A stretch of 64,000 nt of DNA from NCBI GenBank assembly GCA_044226045.1, contig JBGAHR010000018.1, positions 11,060 through 75,059 on the forward strand, read 5' to 3'. Below the pieces are notes generated by a model, which was given only the letters and a program-made list of their open reading frames with translations, did not search any database and was not told where the DNA came from. The number at the start of each line of letters is the position of its first letter. Within the stretch, counting starts at the first letter, position 1. The translations under genes and the position numbers were made by a program. This DNA comes from Endoryza sp044226045 (GTDB lineage: Bacteria > Bacteroidota > Bacteroidia > Chitinophagales > Chitinophagaceae). This document shows positions 34,406 through 42,978 of the stretch, in pieces.

Positions 34406-34855
34406 ATGAAAAGAATTCTCCTGGTGATAACCCTGCTTGTGAATACAATCGGGGTTAGTCTTAAAGCCGCCAACGAGCCTGGTATCGACAAACACATTCT
34501 TCAATCTTTCAGGCGATATTTCCCGTCTGCAGAATCGGAATCCTGGCAGGTAATCAAAAATGAAGGTATTTATCTTGTCCGGTTCGTTTACCAGTCGCAA
34601 TCAGTCGTGGCGTATCTTTCGCAGGATGGGTCGCTAATGGCTACTGCCCGCACCACTCATTTGCCCGCACTGCCTATGCCTGTTTCACGCAAGATCAGCC
34701 AGCAATATGCTTCCTATTCCGTCACCGAAGCGGTGGAAATGATGCTGTTTGATGAACTTGGATACCTGCTGACACTCGAAAATGATAAACAAATTGTCTC
34801 CCTCTGGGTTTATCCATCAGGTGAGGAACGGACAATCAAAAAGACCAGGAAATAG
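34406..34855 (+). CDS. Secreted PepSY-like small protein
   Basis: 149 residues from the ATG at 34406 (MKRILLVITLLVNTIGVSLKA, a signal peptide); an earlier ATG at 34364 would place 14 residues before it. The mature protein contains the pattern LQSFRRYFPSAESESW followed by strands YLVRFVYQSQSVVAYLSQDG and a helix ISQQYASYSVTEAVEM. This resembles the PepSY-like (DUF2874, BLIP-fold) periplasmic proteins common in Bacteroidota. Function is unknown. It is flanked by two terminators, so it is transcribed alone. Confidence 0.65.
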   Translation: MKRILLVITLLVNTIGVSLKAANEPGIDKHILQSFRRYFPSAESESWQVIKNEGIYLVRFVYQSQSVVAYLSQDGSLMATARTTHLPALPMPVSRKISQQYASYSVTEAVEMMLFDELGYLLTLENDKQIVSLWVYPSGEERTIKKTRK

Positions 34856-34992
34856 ACATCGGGAAGAATCCGCAGAAACCCGGCCATTAAAGAAACTCTC
34901 TCCTGGATTATCTCGTATGTTAAAATCGAAGAATGACCGAAGTCAAGAGCGGTCATTGATCTCATGGGTTATTTTTAGTTTTAGGGTTTGGT

Positions 34993-35022
34993 CCCCGCTC
35001 TGTCCAGGGCGGGGTTTGTTTT
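34993..35022 (+). terminator. Intrinsic terminator after PepSY-like gene
   Basis: CCCCGC at 34993-34998 pairs with GCGGGG at 35009-35014, followed by TTTGTTTT. Confidence 0.7.
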
Positions 35023-35097
35023 GGCAACCTTTTTAACTGCCTCATCGTACTAACTACAGGCGCCTTCAAACCGGATTTGTCCATTTCTCAAAAATTT

Positions 35098-35448
35098 ATG
35101 ATGAAGTATATCATTGGAGTCATTGCTATATGGCTACTGGCATCGGCATGTTATTACCATAAGGAGGAATTGCTGTATCCGGCCTCGGTCGACTGCACGA
35201 GTACCAATTCAAAATATGGAACAGATGTGTTGCCGATCATTCAGTCAACCTGCGCCACCGCGGGCTGTCATGATGCCGCCTCGGTAAATGCGGGAGGCCC
35301 ATTGACCAATTACGAGCAGATCAAGGCAAAAGCCAGCCAGATAAAAGTACAGGTACTGAGTGGTGCCATGCCTCAGAATTCGAGCCTGTCCGCTCTTCAG
35401 CTTCGATTGATCAGCTGCTGGATAGATAGCGGCTCACCCAACAATTGA
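35098..35448 (+). CDS. Lipoprotein with CX4CH cytochrome-like motif
   Basis: 116 residues from the ATG at 35098 (an ATG at 35101 and an upstream one at 35077 are alternatives). The signal peptide ends in a lipobox-like LLASAC, so outer- or inner-membrane lipidation is likely. The mature part contains CATAGCHDAA, a C-X4-C-H arrangement rather than the classical CXXCH heme site, then a helix ending QLRLISCWIDSGSPNN as in small monoheme or planctomycete-type cytochrome domains. It begins a tight four-gene set with an OB-fold protein, a YceI-like protein and a DUF5777 protein. Whether it really binds heme needs testing. Confidence 0.72.
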   Translation: MMKYIIGVIAIWLLASACYYHKEELLYPASVDCTSTNSKYGTDVLPIIQSTCATAGCHDAASVNAGGPLTNYEQIKAKASQIKVQVLSGAMPQNSSLSALQLRLISCWIDSGSPNN

Positions 35449-35453
35449 TTTTC

Positions 35454-35909
35454 ATGAAACGCAGAATTATCATCGGCTGCAGCCTGTTGCTGGCCTTATT
35501 GGCAACGATATACGGTTACCGGGAATATACTCGCCAAAGGCAGGATACAAAGCAAGAACGACCGGCTTTTGTTATCCAGGCTCCATCCTGGCTGAATGAA
35601 TTTGCCACAGACGCGAATGCAGCCAGCAGGAAGTATGCAGGCAGGGAATTGTTTGTACAGGTGGAAGGGATGGTGAAATCAACAGTCAGGGGCGAAAACA
35701 ACCACACTGTCATATTGCTGGGTGATACAACCGGAAACTCTTCTGTCCGGTGTCTGATGGATTCGGTTTATCAGTCGGAGGTCGAAGATATCCGGGCCGG
35801 ACAATCGATCACCATCAAGGGTCAATTCACCGGGTATAAGGCAGATGAGCTGGGAATCGGCGCGGATATCGAAATGAATTTTTGTGTGCTGGTCAATAAA
35901 AAACCTTGA
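35454..35909 (+). CDS. Membrane-anchored OB-fold (tRNA_anti-like) protein
   Basis: 151 residues from the ATG at 35454; an in-frame TTG nine bases earlier overlaps the previous gene. An N-terminal helix (IIIGCSLLLALLATIYG) anchors or exports it. The rest fits an OB-fold of the tRNA_anti-like kind: GRELFVQVEGMVKS, NNHTVILLGD, SVRCLMDS, GQSITIKGQFTGY and a final strand DIEMNFCVLV. Such proteins in Bacteroidota are small periplasmic OB domains of unknown role. Its stop and the next ATG are one base apart, so it belongs to the cytochrome/YceI/DUF5777 unit. Confidence 0.7.
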   Translation: MKRRIIIGCSLLLALLATIYGYREYTRQRQDTKQERPAFVIQAPSWLNEFATDANAASRKYAGRELFVQVEGMVKSTVRGENNHTVILLGDTTGNSSVRCLMDSVYQSEVEDIRAGQSITIKGQFTGYKADELGIGADIEMNFCVLVNKKP

Positions 35910-35910
35910 T

Positions 35911-36456
35911 ATGAAATGGATATTGATCCTGGCTGGACTAACCCTCGCAAAGGAATCGTTTACACAGAGCCGGTATTTTACAAAGACCGGGAGAATCAGC
36001 TTTTTTTCAGATGCACCAATGGAAAAAATTGAAGCGGTTAACCGGAGTGTGAGCGCGGTGCTGGACACTAAAACAGGTCAACTGCAATTTTTGGTTCTCC
36101 TAAAAGGATTTGAATTCAGAAAGGCCCTCATGCAGGAACATTTCAATGAGAATTACGTCGAAAGCGACAAATATCCCAAGGCGCAATTCAAGGGGGTTAT
36201 TCAAAACAACGAACAAATAAATTATACGAAGTCCGGCAACTATGAGGCGATCGTAAAAGGAATATTGACGCTGCATGGCCGGGAGAAGGAAATAGAAACG
36301 AAAGGAACCATTATCGTTCAGCCGGGTCAACTCCGGGCAGAGGCGGTTTTCTGGATCATGCTGGGCGATTACCAGGTAAGTATCCCGTCGCTGGTAAAAG
36401 ATAAGGTATCCGAAAAGGTACAGATAACCATCAGCTGCCTGCTCGACCCCCTTTAA
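35911..36456 (+). CDS. YceI-family lipid-binding periplasmic protein
   Basis: 181 residues from the ATG at 35911 (MKWILILAGLTLAKESFTQS, signal peptide). The YceI-like lipocalin fold is indicated by TGRISFFSDAPMEKIEAVNR, FEFRKALMQEHFNENYVESD, KYPKAQFKG, GILTLHGREKEIE and the closing strand VQITISCLL. YceI proteins bind isoprenoids or other amphiphiles in the periplasm. Here the gene is flanked by a cytochrome-like lipoprotein and a barrel, which suggests a shared redox or lipid-carrier role, but this is inference. Confidence 0.85.
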   Translation: MKWILILAGLTLAKESFTQSRYFTKTGRISFFSDAPMEKIEAVNRSVSAVLDTKTGQLQFLVLLKGFEFRKALMQEHFNENYVESDKYPKAQFKGVIQNNEQINYTKSGNYEAIVKGILTLHGREKEIETKGTIIVQPGQLRAEAVFWIMLGDYQVSIPSLVKDKVSEKVQITISCLLDPL

Positions 36457-36481
36457 TCAATCAAACATTAACCAAGTGCTT

Positions 36482-37366
36482 ATGAAAAAAGCATCATTCA
36501 TGCTGGCCATATTGTGTTCCGGATTGTTGTTGCAGGCGCAACAGGATACTACCGATCTTTTGAAATCATTACCACCCGCAGCGGGAAAGCAAAAAGAATA
36601 TGTGTCCAACGCGTTCAAATCATCGCGGGTGATCAACGGGCAATCGATCGAGTTCATCGGAAAGAATGTGCTGGATGTCCGAATACTGCATCGCTTCGGA
36701 TATGTAAACGAAGGAGCCGGCAACCTGTTCGGTCTCGATGAAGCCAGTATGCGATTGGGATTCGACTATGGTCTTACTAAAAACCTTACGATCGGAATTG
36801 GTCGAAGTACGGCAAAAAAAGAAGTTGATGGGTTCTTAAAGGCCAGGCTCCTGCGCCAGTCGTTGAAGAACGGTTCTCCTGTATCATTGGTGTGGGTAAG
36901 TGGAATGACCGTTTTCACAACCAAATGGGCCGACAAGGAAAGAGACAATCTCTTTTCTTCCCGGTTGGGATATTATCATTCGCTCATCGTTGGGCGAAAG
37001 TTCAGTGAACGCTTCAGCCTGCAGGTAGCGCCTACATTTGTTCACCGTAACCTGATCGATTCTGTAAAAAACCAGAACGACACCTGGGCACTCGGAATCG
37101 GCGGACGGTTTAAAATTTCCAGGCGGGTAGCGTTTGTAATAGACTATCATCCGATATTATCCGGAAAACAATCAGGCACATACGATCCTTTGTCCGTGGG
37201 TGTAGACATTGAAACCGGCGGACATGTTTTTCAACTTCATTTCTCCAATGCCACCGGTATGAATGAAAAAGAATTCATCACCAACACAACCGGTCGTTTC
37301 TTCCAGGGCGATATCCGTTTTGGATTTAACCTGTCCAGGGTGTTTAGTCTGATGCGGCAGCGGTGA
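36482..37366 (+). CDS. DUF5777-family beta-barrel protein
   Basis: 294 residues from the ATG at 36482 (MKKASFMLAILCSGLLLQA, signal peptide); a GTG at 36476 is a less likely start. The mature protein carries the DUF5777 pattern: VSNAFKSSRVINGQSIE, a conserved DVRILHRFG, then FGLDEASMRLGFDYGLTKN and amphipathic strands to the C-terminal NLSRVFSLMRQR. It is probably an outer-membrane barrel. It closes the four-gene envelope set begun at 35098. The modular repeat tract starts directly at its stop codon. Confidence 0.85.
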   Translation: MKKASFMLAILCSGLLLQAQQDTTDLLKSLPPAAGKQKEYVSNAFKSSRVINGQSIEFIGKNVLDVRILHRFGYVNEGAGNLFGLDEASMRLGFDYGLTKNLTIGIGRSTAKKEVDGFLKARLLRQSLKNGSPVSLVWVSGMTVFTTKWADKERDNLFSSRLGYYHSLIVGRKFSERFSLQVAPTFVHRNLIDSVKNQNDTWALGIGGRFKISRRVAFVIDYHPILSGKQSGTYDPLSVGVDIETGGHVFQLHFSNATGMNEKEFITNTTGRFFQGDIRFGFNLSRVFSLMRQR

Positions 37367-37507
37367 ACGGAGCGGGAGCGGTGATCGGAGCGGGAGTGGG
37401 AGCGAGAGCGGAAGGAGAAAGGGAAAGGGAAAGAGAAAGGTAAACGGAAAGGGAAACCGCAAACAGCAAACTGCCAACCACAAACCAACCTGAAACGATA
37501 AACTTTG
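37367..37507. repeat. Modules A-B-C-D in order
   Basis: On the plus strand: A (37367-37414, GGAGCGGGAG type), B (37414-37454), C (37454-37485, CCGCAAACAGCAAAC) and D (37485-37503, CCTGAAACGATAAAC). It occupies the whole spacer between the convergent DUF5777 and birA genes. This is the clearest complete copy of the A-B-C-D order. Confidence 0.9.
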
Positions 37508-37513
37508 GATTGA

Positions 37514-38302
37514 TTACAGTACCCAACCTATTTCAGCACTTTCAAAACTGCGTTCGCTGGTCAGTAAACGACCATCGGGTTGAATGCCGAGAATGGTTGT
37601 TTCGAAGACAACATTGTCTTTTTTCAGTTTCACCTTTTCGCCCCTTTTGAACATGGCCGCTGCGTATTGATCCAATATATATTCCTTTCCTTTTTCGCGC
37701 CATTCCTGCAAACGGTTTTCCAGGCATAGACAACAATCGCGGGCCGTTTCCAGCAGGTCGAATGATTTTCCGGTGATTTGCTTCAGGGACACCGGTCGTC
37801 CGTTCCCACTTTCAAAATGTCCCTGGTTAATGTTGATGCCGATTCCGGCAATCGCCCATTTCCAGGAGCTTTCTGCCGGACTGTCGGCCCCCAGGACCGA
37901 TTCAATGAGTATCCCGCCTGCCTTTCTGTCCTGCCAATACACATCATTTGGCCATTTGATGCGGGTCTCATCTTCGCCCGCTCTCATTTTAAAAAAATCA
38001 TAACAACCCAGGGCTACGATCGCAGAGAGAACAAATTGCTCATGGGGAAATAGCGGTTGGGGAGAGAGGACCACCGACATCATGATATTCTCTCCGGCCC
38101 TGCTTACCCATTGACGGCCACGCTGACCCCTTCCAGCCGTCTGTTCGAGGGCGAAAAAGACACTGCCATGTGTGGCTAAACCCTTCTGTACCTGTGCCAT
38201 GGCATAGTTGTTGGTGCTGTCAACTGACGGCAGTACAGTAAAGGATTGGCCTATAGGAGGAAACACGGGTTTTTGTGGCAACAATGTATTATTTTTGAGC
38301 AT
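37514..38302 (-). CDS. birA: Biotin--[acetyl-CoA-carboxylase] ligase
   Basis: 262 residues. It attaches biotin to the carboxyl carrier protein through biotinyl-AMP. The GRGQRGRQW biotin/ATP loop, the IKWPNDVYWQDRKAGGILIE motif with catalytic lysine, and GIGININQ are all present. The C-terminal SH3-like domain is at about 215-262. There is no N-terminal helix-turn-helix, so it is a mono-functional enzyme rather than the repressor type. A CCTATTTTCGC stretch just before the ATG is a weak -7 match. Confidence 0.94.
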   Translation of the reverse strand: MLKNNTLLPQKPVFPPIGQSFTVLPSVDSTNNYAMAQVQKGLATHGSVFFALEQTAGRGQRGRQWVSRAGENIMMSVVLSPQPLFPHEQFVLSAIVALGCYDFFKMRAGEDETRIKWPNDVYWQDRKAGGILIESVLGADSPAESSWKWAIAGIGININQGHFESGNGRPVSLKQITGKSFDLLETARDCCLCLENRLQEWREKGKEYILDQYAAAMFKRGEKVKLKKDNVVFETTILGIQPDGRLLTSERSFESAEIGWVL

Positions 38303-38462
38303 TGCGAAAATAGGACTTTGAACGAAGAGGGGAATGGCAGAACCAAACGGATAAAAAATTGTTGCTAAACTATCCGGGTAAGCCGGAAAAAGCAGCAGGA
38401 TGAACAGCTCAACTCCATAAAACCGACATAAATCATTTTGATCATTTTAAACAGTTTGATTA

Positions 38463-38864
38463 TTGGAACAACTTTCTAAGTTAGCTGCACGCCGCAAACG
38501 CAGCGGAGTTACCCGGTTAAACAAAAATTCTAAGATCCTTAAATCAATTATTCACGCCATCCAGGAGAAAAAGGGAGAGCATATTGTTTCTCTTGATCTG
38601 AGAAGAATACCGGAAGCGGTGGCGGATTTTTTCATCATCTGTGAAGCAAGCAGCCAGGTACAGGTGAAAGCGATAGCAGATTTTGTGGAAGAATACCTGA
38701 AACAAAACCTGGGAGAAGTCCCTTACCGCCACGAAGGGATGCAGGCGGCGCATTGGATCCTGATCGATTATGTAAATGTGGTAGTGCACGTCATGCAATC
38801 GGAAACACGTAAATTTTACAAACTCGAGGAAATGTGGAGTGATGCGGAGAGAGAAGAACAGTAA
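38463..38864 (+). CDS. rsfS: Ribosomal silencing factor RsfS
   Basis: 133 residues from a TTG at 38463; an in-frame TGA lies four bases upstream and no ATG is available before the conserved domain, so TTG (or another near-cognate codon) must be used. The Iojap/RsfS domain is complete: SIIHAIQEKKGEHIVSLDLR, VADFFIICEASSQVQVKAIA, PYRHEGMQAAHWILIDYVNV, VVHVMQSETRKFYKLEEMW. The protein binds uL14 and blocks subunit joining on nutrient limitation. It precedes ftsH by 43 bases on the same strand, a conserved Bacteroidota pairing to my knowledge. Confidence 0.94.
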   Translation: MEQLSKLAARRKRSGVTRLNKNSKILKSIIHAIQEKKGEHIVSLDLRRIPEAVADFFIICEASSQVQVKAIADFVEEYLKQNLGEVPYRHEGMQAAHWILIDYVNVVVHVMQSETRKFYKLEEMWSDAEREEQ

Positions 38865-38907
38865 TTAGTAAACCAATCTAGAAATCAAGAGTAGAAACAT
38901 ACAGTTT

Positions 38908-40974
38908 ATGTCACAAGACGATCAAAGACAACCCGACCGGAATAACCGGTTTAAACCGAGAGAAGATAGCAACAACGGCTCGCGAAAACCACCCAAATTC
39001 AATATTTACTGGGTTTGGGCCATCATATTTGCTGTATTGGTAGGCTTCCAGATTTTCGGCCTCTCCCCTGAAGCAAAACGTATCGATTCCTACAAGGAAT
39101 TCCGCGACGAAATGCTGATGAAGAAGGACGTGGAAAAGCTGGTTATCGTAACCAATAAAAATCTCGTTCGCGTTTACATCAAAAAAGACAGCCTTAACAA
39201 ACAATACTACCGCGAAAAATTCGGCAAGGAGTGGGAGACGGTCTCCAAATCTTCCGGTCCCCAGTTTGAATTTTCCGTTACGGACAGTAAGGAATTTACC
39301 AAGCAGCTGACGGATCTCTTTGCCCAGAATCCTTCTCTCGAAGTTCCTTACGAACCCAAACCGGAAGGAGAATGGTTCAGTCCCTTCATCAGCTTCGTTC
39401 TTCCGCTCCTGATCATTGTGTTGATCTGGATCATGCTGATGCGTAAGATGGGAGGCGGCGCCGGCGGCGGAGCCGGACCCGGTGGTATATTCAATATTGG
39501 AAAATCAAGAGCCACCCTGTTCGATAAAGGAACCAAGGTAAACATCACCTTCGCCGATGTGGCGGGTTTGGATGAGGCCAAGGTAGAGGTGATGGAGATT
39601 GTCGATTTCCTCAAGAGTCCCAAAAAATATACTTCCCTCGGTGGTAAGATCCCGAAAGGAGCCCTGCTGATCGGACCTCCGGGTACCGGTAAAACCCTGC
39701 TGGCAAAAGCCATGGCGGGCGAGGCCCAGGTTCCTTTCTTCAGCCTGAGTGGTAGTGATTTTGTGGAGATGTTTGTGGGTGTAGGTGCCAGCCGTGTTCG
39801 CGACCTGTTCAAGCAGGCCCGTGAAAAAGCACCGTGTATCATCTTTATCGATGAGATCGACGCGATCGGCCGTGCCCGCGGAAAGAATGCCATCATGAGC
39901 AACGACGAAAGGGAAAGCACCCTTAACCAGTTGCTGGTGGAAATGGATGGATTCAGTGGTGAAAGCGGAATCATCGTGCTGGCGGCTACCAACCGCCCGG
40001 ATGTACTCGACAGCGCCCTTTTGCGACCGGGCCGATTCGACAGACAAATTTCTATCGATAAACCCGATCTGAAAGGAAGAGAGGCCATCTTCAAGGTTCA
40101 CCTGAAACCGATCAAAATATCGCAAACACTCGATATCCATAAACTGGCAGAACAAACCCCCGGATTCGCCGGCGCTGATATAGCCAACGTATGTAATGAG
40201 GCGGCACTCATCGCTGCGAGGAAAGGAAAAGAAGCTGTAGACATGGAAGATTTCCAGGATGCGGTAGACCGCGTAATCGGCGGATTGGAAAAGAAGAACA
40301 AGATCATCTCTCCCGAAGAGAAAAAGATCATCGCATACCACGAGGCCGGTCACGCAATTTGCGGATGGTATCTCGAACACGCGTATCCGTTATTGAAGGT
40401 AACGATCGTACCACGCGGTACGGCGGCCCTGGGATATGCGCAGTACACACCCAAAGAACAGTACCTGTATAATACAGATCAGCTGATGGATCAGATCTGC
40501 ATGACCCTCGGTGGTCGGGCCAGTGAAGACATCTTCTTCCAAAAGATTTCTACCGGCGCGCAAAACGATTTGCAGCAGATCACCCGTATCGCTTATTCAA
40601 TGGTGACCGTATACGGTATGAACGCTAAAGTGGGTAATGTAAGTTTTTACGATCCGGCCGCGGAGAATTCCTTCACCAAGCCTTATTCGGAAGAAACTTC
40701 CAAGCTGATTGATGAAGAAGTTCGCAAGCTGATCGATACAGCCTACGAAAAAACGAAAGAGTTGCTGATCGAAAAGAAAACACAGGTAGAAAAGCTGGCG
40801 GAAGCCCTGCTCGATCGGGAAGTATTATTCCAGAGTGATGTGGAGGCCCTGATCGGTAAAAGACCGTTCGGTGAAAAGAAAGCCATTCATGTGGTTGATG
40901 AAGCCAGTGATAACGGAATTGGTGGTTCTGCCATCAGCAACCCGCTGCCAGGTGTTGAGCCCAGCCAACCCTGA
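38908..40974 (+). CDS. ftsH: ATP-dependent zinc metalloprotease FtsH
   Basis: 688 residues. Membrane-anchored AAA protease for quality control of membrane proteins. Two membrane helices flank a periplasmic domain (about 32-50 and 152-172), with a Gly-rich linker (GGGAGGGAGPGG). The AAA domain has Walker A GPPGTGKT at about 256-263, Walker B IIFIDEIDAIGRARG and the second region of homology with ATNRPDVLDSALLRPGRFD. The peptidase zinc motif HEAGH is at about 479-483. It follows rsfS closely, and a perfect 13-bp hairpin terminator comes after it. Cytoplasmic catalytic face. Confidence 0.98.
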   Translation: MSQDDQRQPDRNNRFKPREDSNNGSRKPPKFNIYWVWAIIFAVLVGFQIFGLSPEAKRIDSYKEFRDEMLMKKDVEKLVIVTNKNLVRVYIKKDSLNKQYYREKFGKEWETVSKSSGPQFEFSVTDSKEFTKQLTDLFAQNPSLEVPYEPKPEGEWFSPFISFVLPLLIIVLIWIMLMRKMGGGAGGGAGPGGIFNIGKSRATLFDKGTKVNITFADVAGLDEAKVEVMEIVDFLKSPKKYTSLGGKIPKGALLIGPPGTGKTLLAKAMAGEAQVPFFSLSGSDFVEMFVGVGASRVRDLFKQAREKAPCIIFIDEIDAIGRARGKNAIMSNDERESTLNQLLVEMDGFSGESGIIVLAATNRPDVLDSALLRPGRFDRQISIDKPDLKGREAIFKVHLKPIKISQTLDIHKLAEQTPGFAGADIANVCNEAALIAARKGKEAVDMEDFQDAVDRVIGGLEKKNKIISPEEKKIIAYHEAGHAICGWYLEHAYPLLKVTIVPRGTAALGYAQYTPKEQYLYNTDQLMDQICMTLGGRASEDIFFQKISTGAQNDLQQITRIAYSMVTVYGMNAKVGNVSFYDPAAENSFTKPYSEETSKLIDEEVRKLIDTAYEKTKELLIEKKTQVEKLAEALLDREVLFQSDVEALIGKRPFGEKKAIHVVDEASDNGIGGSAISNPLPGVEPSQP

Positions 40975-41001
40975 GCCGGTATATAGTAAGCGCATTTTAT
41001 C

Positions 41002-41032
41002 AATTCAAGCGGGACCTGATCCCGCTTGAATT
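41002..41032 (+). terminator. 13-bp perfect hairpin after ftsH
   Basis: AATTCAAGCGGGA at 41002-41014 pairs perfectly with 41020-41032 around CCTGA. The trailing T-run is weak (CTATTAAA). Confidence 0.65.
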
Positions 41033-41066
41033 CTATTAAACAGGTTCCATTTCAAAATTTCCCTGC

Positions 41067-41708
41067 ATGCCTATCAATATTACCCCTTCGAAGGAGAATA
41101 TTTTCAAAAGGATCAGGAAAGCGCTGTCTCACACCACGGCGCAACCATTTCCGCAATCTGAGAATGCACAGAATGTGTTTGTGCCGTCCCGCCAGGAACT
41201 GGAAGTGGAGTTTGCTGAACAATTCACCAAGCTACAGGGAAAATTCGCCTATTGCACCGATCCCGCCGACCTGGTTAACCAGCTTCGCGGGCTGCTGACC
41301 CATTTTGAGTGGAAGAAAATCTATTGCCGTGATCAGGCAATCAAAGCCATGCTGGCCGAACAGGGATTTTCTGAAACTGGCTATACGGACCTCGCCAGTT
41401 GTGACGCCTCCATCACAGGATGTGAGTACCTGGTGGCCAGAACCGGAAGCCTGGTGATGAGTGCCGCAGAGGAGAGTGGAAGAACAACGAGTGTATATGC
41501 CCCTGTACACATCTGTATTGCCCGCACCAGTCAACTGGTTTACGACATCCGGGATGCGCTTCAGTCTGTAAAAGAAAAATATGGAAACAGACTTCCTTCT
41601 CTTATTACTTTCGCCAGCGGTCCCAGCCGGACGGCAGATATCGAAAAAACACTGGTTACCGGTGTTCATGGACCTAAAGAAGTCTATTGTTTTTTGATCG
41701 AAGGCTGA
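41067..41708 (+). CDS. LUD-domain protein (LutC/YkgG-like)
   Basis: 213 residues. The LUD fold is indicated by the N-terminal FKRIRKALSH, and by the conserved segments SITGCEYLVARTGSLVMSAA, APVHICIARTSQLVYDI and ITFASGPSRTADIEKTLVTG. LutC works with LutA and LutB in L-lactate oxidation, but those are absent here, so the call is by domain only. It opens a run of four to five same-strand genes (41067-44903) with small gaps, otherwise devoted to envelope functions. Confidence 0.88.
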   Translation: MPINITPSKENIFKRIRKALSHTTAQPFPQSENAQNVFVPSRQELEVEFAEQFTKLQGKFAYCTDPADLVNQLRGLLTHFEWKKIYCRDQAIKAMLAEQGFSETGYTDLASCDASITGCEYLVARTGSLVMSAAEESGRTTSVYAPVHICIARTSQLVYDIRDALQSVKEKYGNRLPSLITFASGPSRTADIEKTLVTGVHGPKEVYCFLIEG

Positions 41709-41733
41709 AAGCAGCATCGTATCTTTATAGTGT

Positions 41734-42162
41734 ATGAAACCTGAAACCTATCAACTCTTCGTTTACGGTTCTCTTCGAAAGGGATTCAATCATCCTGCTT
41801 ACCAGTATATCAGTAATTTTTTTACACTTACAGGACCGGCCAGGGTTAAAGGACAATTGTTTGATATGGGTGAGTTTCCTGCTGCAGTCCCTGCTCAATC
41901 TGAGCATTATATTGTAGGTGAATTATACTCCTTGAAAAACGCGGATGAGTTTGGATGGGCGTTTGGCCAGATCGATGACTATGAAGGAGTCGTTACTGAA
42001 TTAGGAGAAATACCATTGTATCGAAGAGCCACCACAACCGTGGAATGCAATGGATACAGCAGCCAGGCCTGGATATACTGGTATAATGGCGATGTATCAG
42101 GGTACCCCGTTATTGAAAGCGGGGATGTACTGGAATACAGGGCTCAGAAACAAGGCCGTTAA
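41734..42162 (+). CDS. Gamma-glutamylcyclotransferase-fold protein
   Basis: 142 residues. The GGCT/AIG2 fold is marked by YQLFVYGSLRKGFNHP at the N-terminus and ELYSLKNADEFGWAFGQIDDYEG. The catalytic Glu is likely in the IDDYEG loop, and the C-terminal strand AWIYWYNGDV fits the family. Such enzymes cyclise gamma-glutamyl dipeptides or act on related amides; the substrate is unproven here. It lies 25 bases after the LUD gene. A TATCTTTA motif just before the ATG may be an internal -7 element. Confidence 0.85.
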   Translation: MKPETYQLFVYGSLRKGFNHPAYQYISNFFTLTGPARVKGQLFDMGEFPAAVPAQSEHYIVGELYSLKNADEFGWAFGQIDDYEGVVTELGEIPLYRRATTTVECNGYSSQAWIYWYNGDVSGYPVIESGDVLEYRAQKQGR

Positions 42163-42192
42163 GCACTTCGGATTTCCTATTAATTTTACCTG

Positions 42193-42978
42193 ATGCAAAT
42201 ACCTCCCGGTAAAAAAGTTTATTTCCTTTCCGATTTTCACCTTGGCGCACCCAATGCTGAAGTTAGTCTCGAAAGAGAAAAGAAGATCGTGTCTTTTCTG
42301 CAGGAGATCAGTAAGGATGCAGCCGAAATTTTCATTGTGGGTGACCTGTTTGATTTCTGGTATGAGTACCGGCAGGTGGTTCCAAAGGGGTATGTACGTA
42401 TTTTAGGTCAGATGGCGGCCATCACCGACTCGGGAACTCCGATCCGGTTTTTTGTGGGCAACCACGATATGTGGATGAAGGATTATTTTCAGAAAGAATT
42501 GAATATTCCCGTGTATTATGAACCGCAGGAATTTGAATACAACGGTAAAAAATTCCTGGTAGGTCATGGAGACGGACTGGGCCCCGGAGATCATGGGTAT
42601 AAAATGCTCAAGAAAATATTTCGCAATCCTGTTTGCAAATGGCTGTTCGGGGTATTGCCACCGGTAGTGGGAGTGGGTCTGGCCAATTACTCCAGCCGCA
42701 GAAGCCGGGCTGTAACCGGTAATAATGATGGACAGTTCCTGGGAGAAGACCGGGAATGGCTGATCCAGTATTGCAAAGAGGTGTTGAAAGAAAAGCGCTA
42801 TGATTACCTCGTATTCGGCCATCGGCATCTTCCGATCGATTACCCGGTGCAACCCGGAAGCAGGTATATCAATCTGGGTGACTGGATACGTTATTATACA
42901 TATGCCGTATTCGATGGGCAGGAAATGCAGTTGAAAGCGCGGTACCCCGAACTGGAGCACCTGATTGTAAGAAAATGA
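42193..42978 (+). CDS. lpxH: UDP-2,3-diacylglucosamine diphosphatase (LpxH-like)
   Basis: 261 residues. Calcineurin-like metallophosphoesterase of the LpxH group, which makes lipid X in lipid A synthesis. Metal-binding motifs appear in order: SDFHLGAP, GDLFDFWYEY, GNHDMWM, VGHGDGLGPGD and FGHRHLPID. The phosphodiesterase core (about 8-215) has the extra insertion typical of the family between GDGLGP and LGEDREW. It is peripheral to the inner membrane. The stop overlaps the next start (ATGA). Confidence 0.9.
   Translation: MQIPPGKKVYFLSDFHLGAPNAEVSLEREKKIVSFLQEISKDAAEIFIVGDLFDFWYEYRQVVPKGYVRILGQMAAITDSGTPIRFFVGNHDMWMKDYFQKELNIPVYYEPQEFEYNGKKFLVGHGDGLGPGDHGYKMLKKIFRNPVCKWLFGVLPPVVGVGLANYSSRRSRAVTGNNDGQFLGEDREWLIQYCKEVLKEKRYDYLVFGHRHLPIDYPVQPGSRYINLGDWIRYYTYAVFDGQEMQLKARYPELEHLIVRK

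Noticed and set aside
39348..40380. Two minus-strand open frames of about 250-290 codons opposite ftsH
   Set aside because: ftsH is unmistakable on the plus strand over this region; the opposite frames are open by codon bias only.
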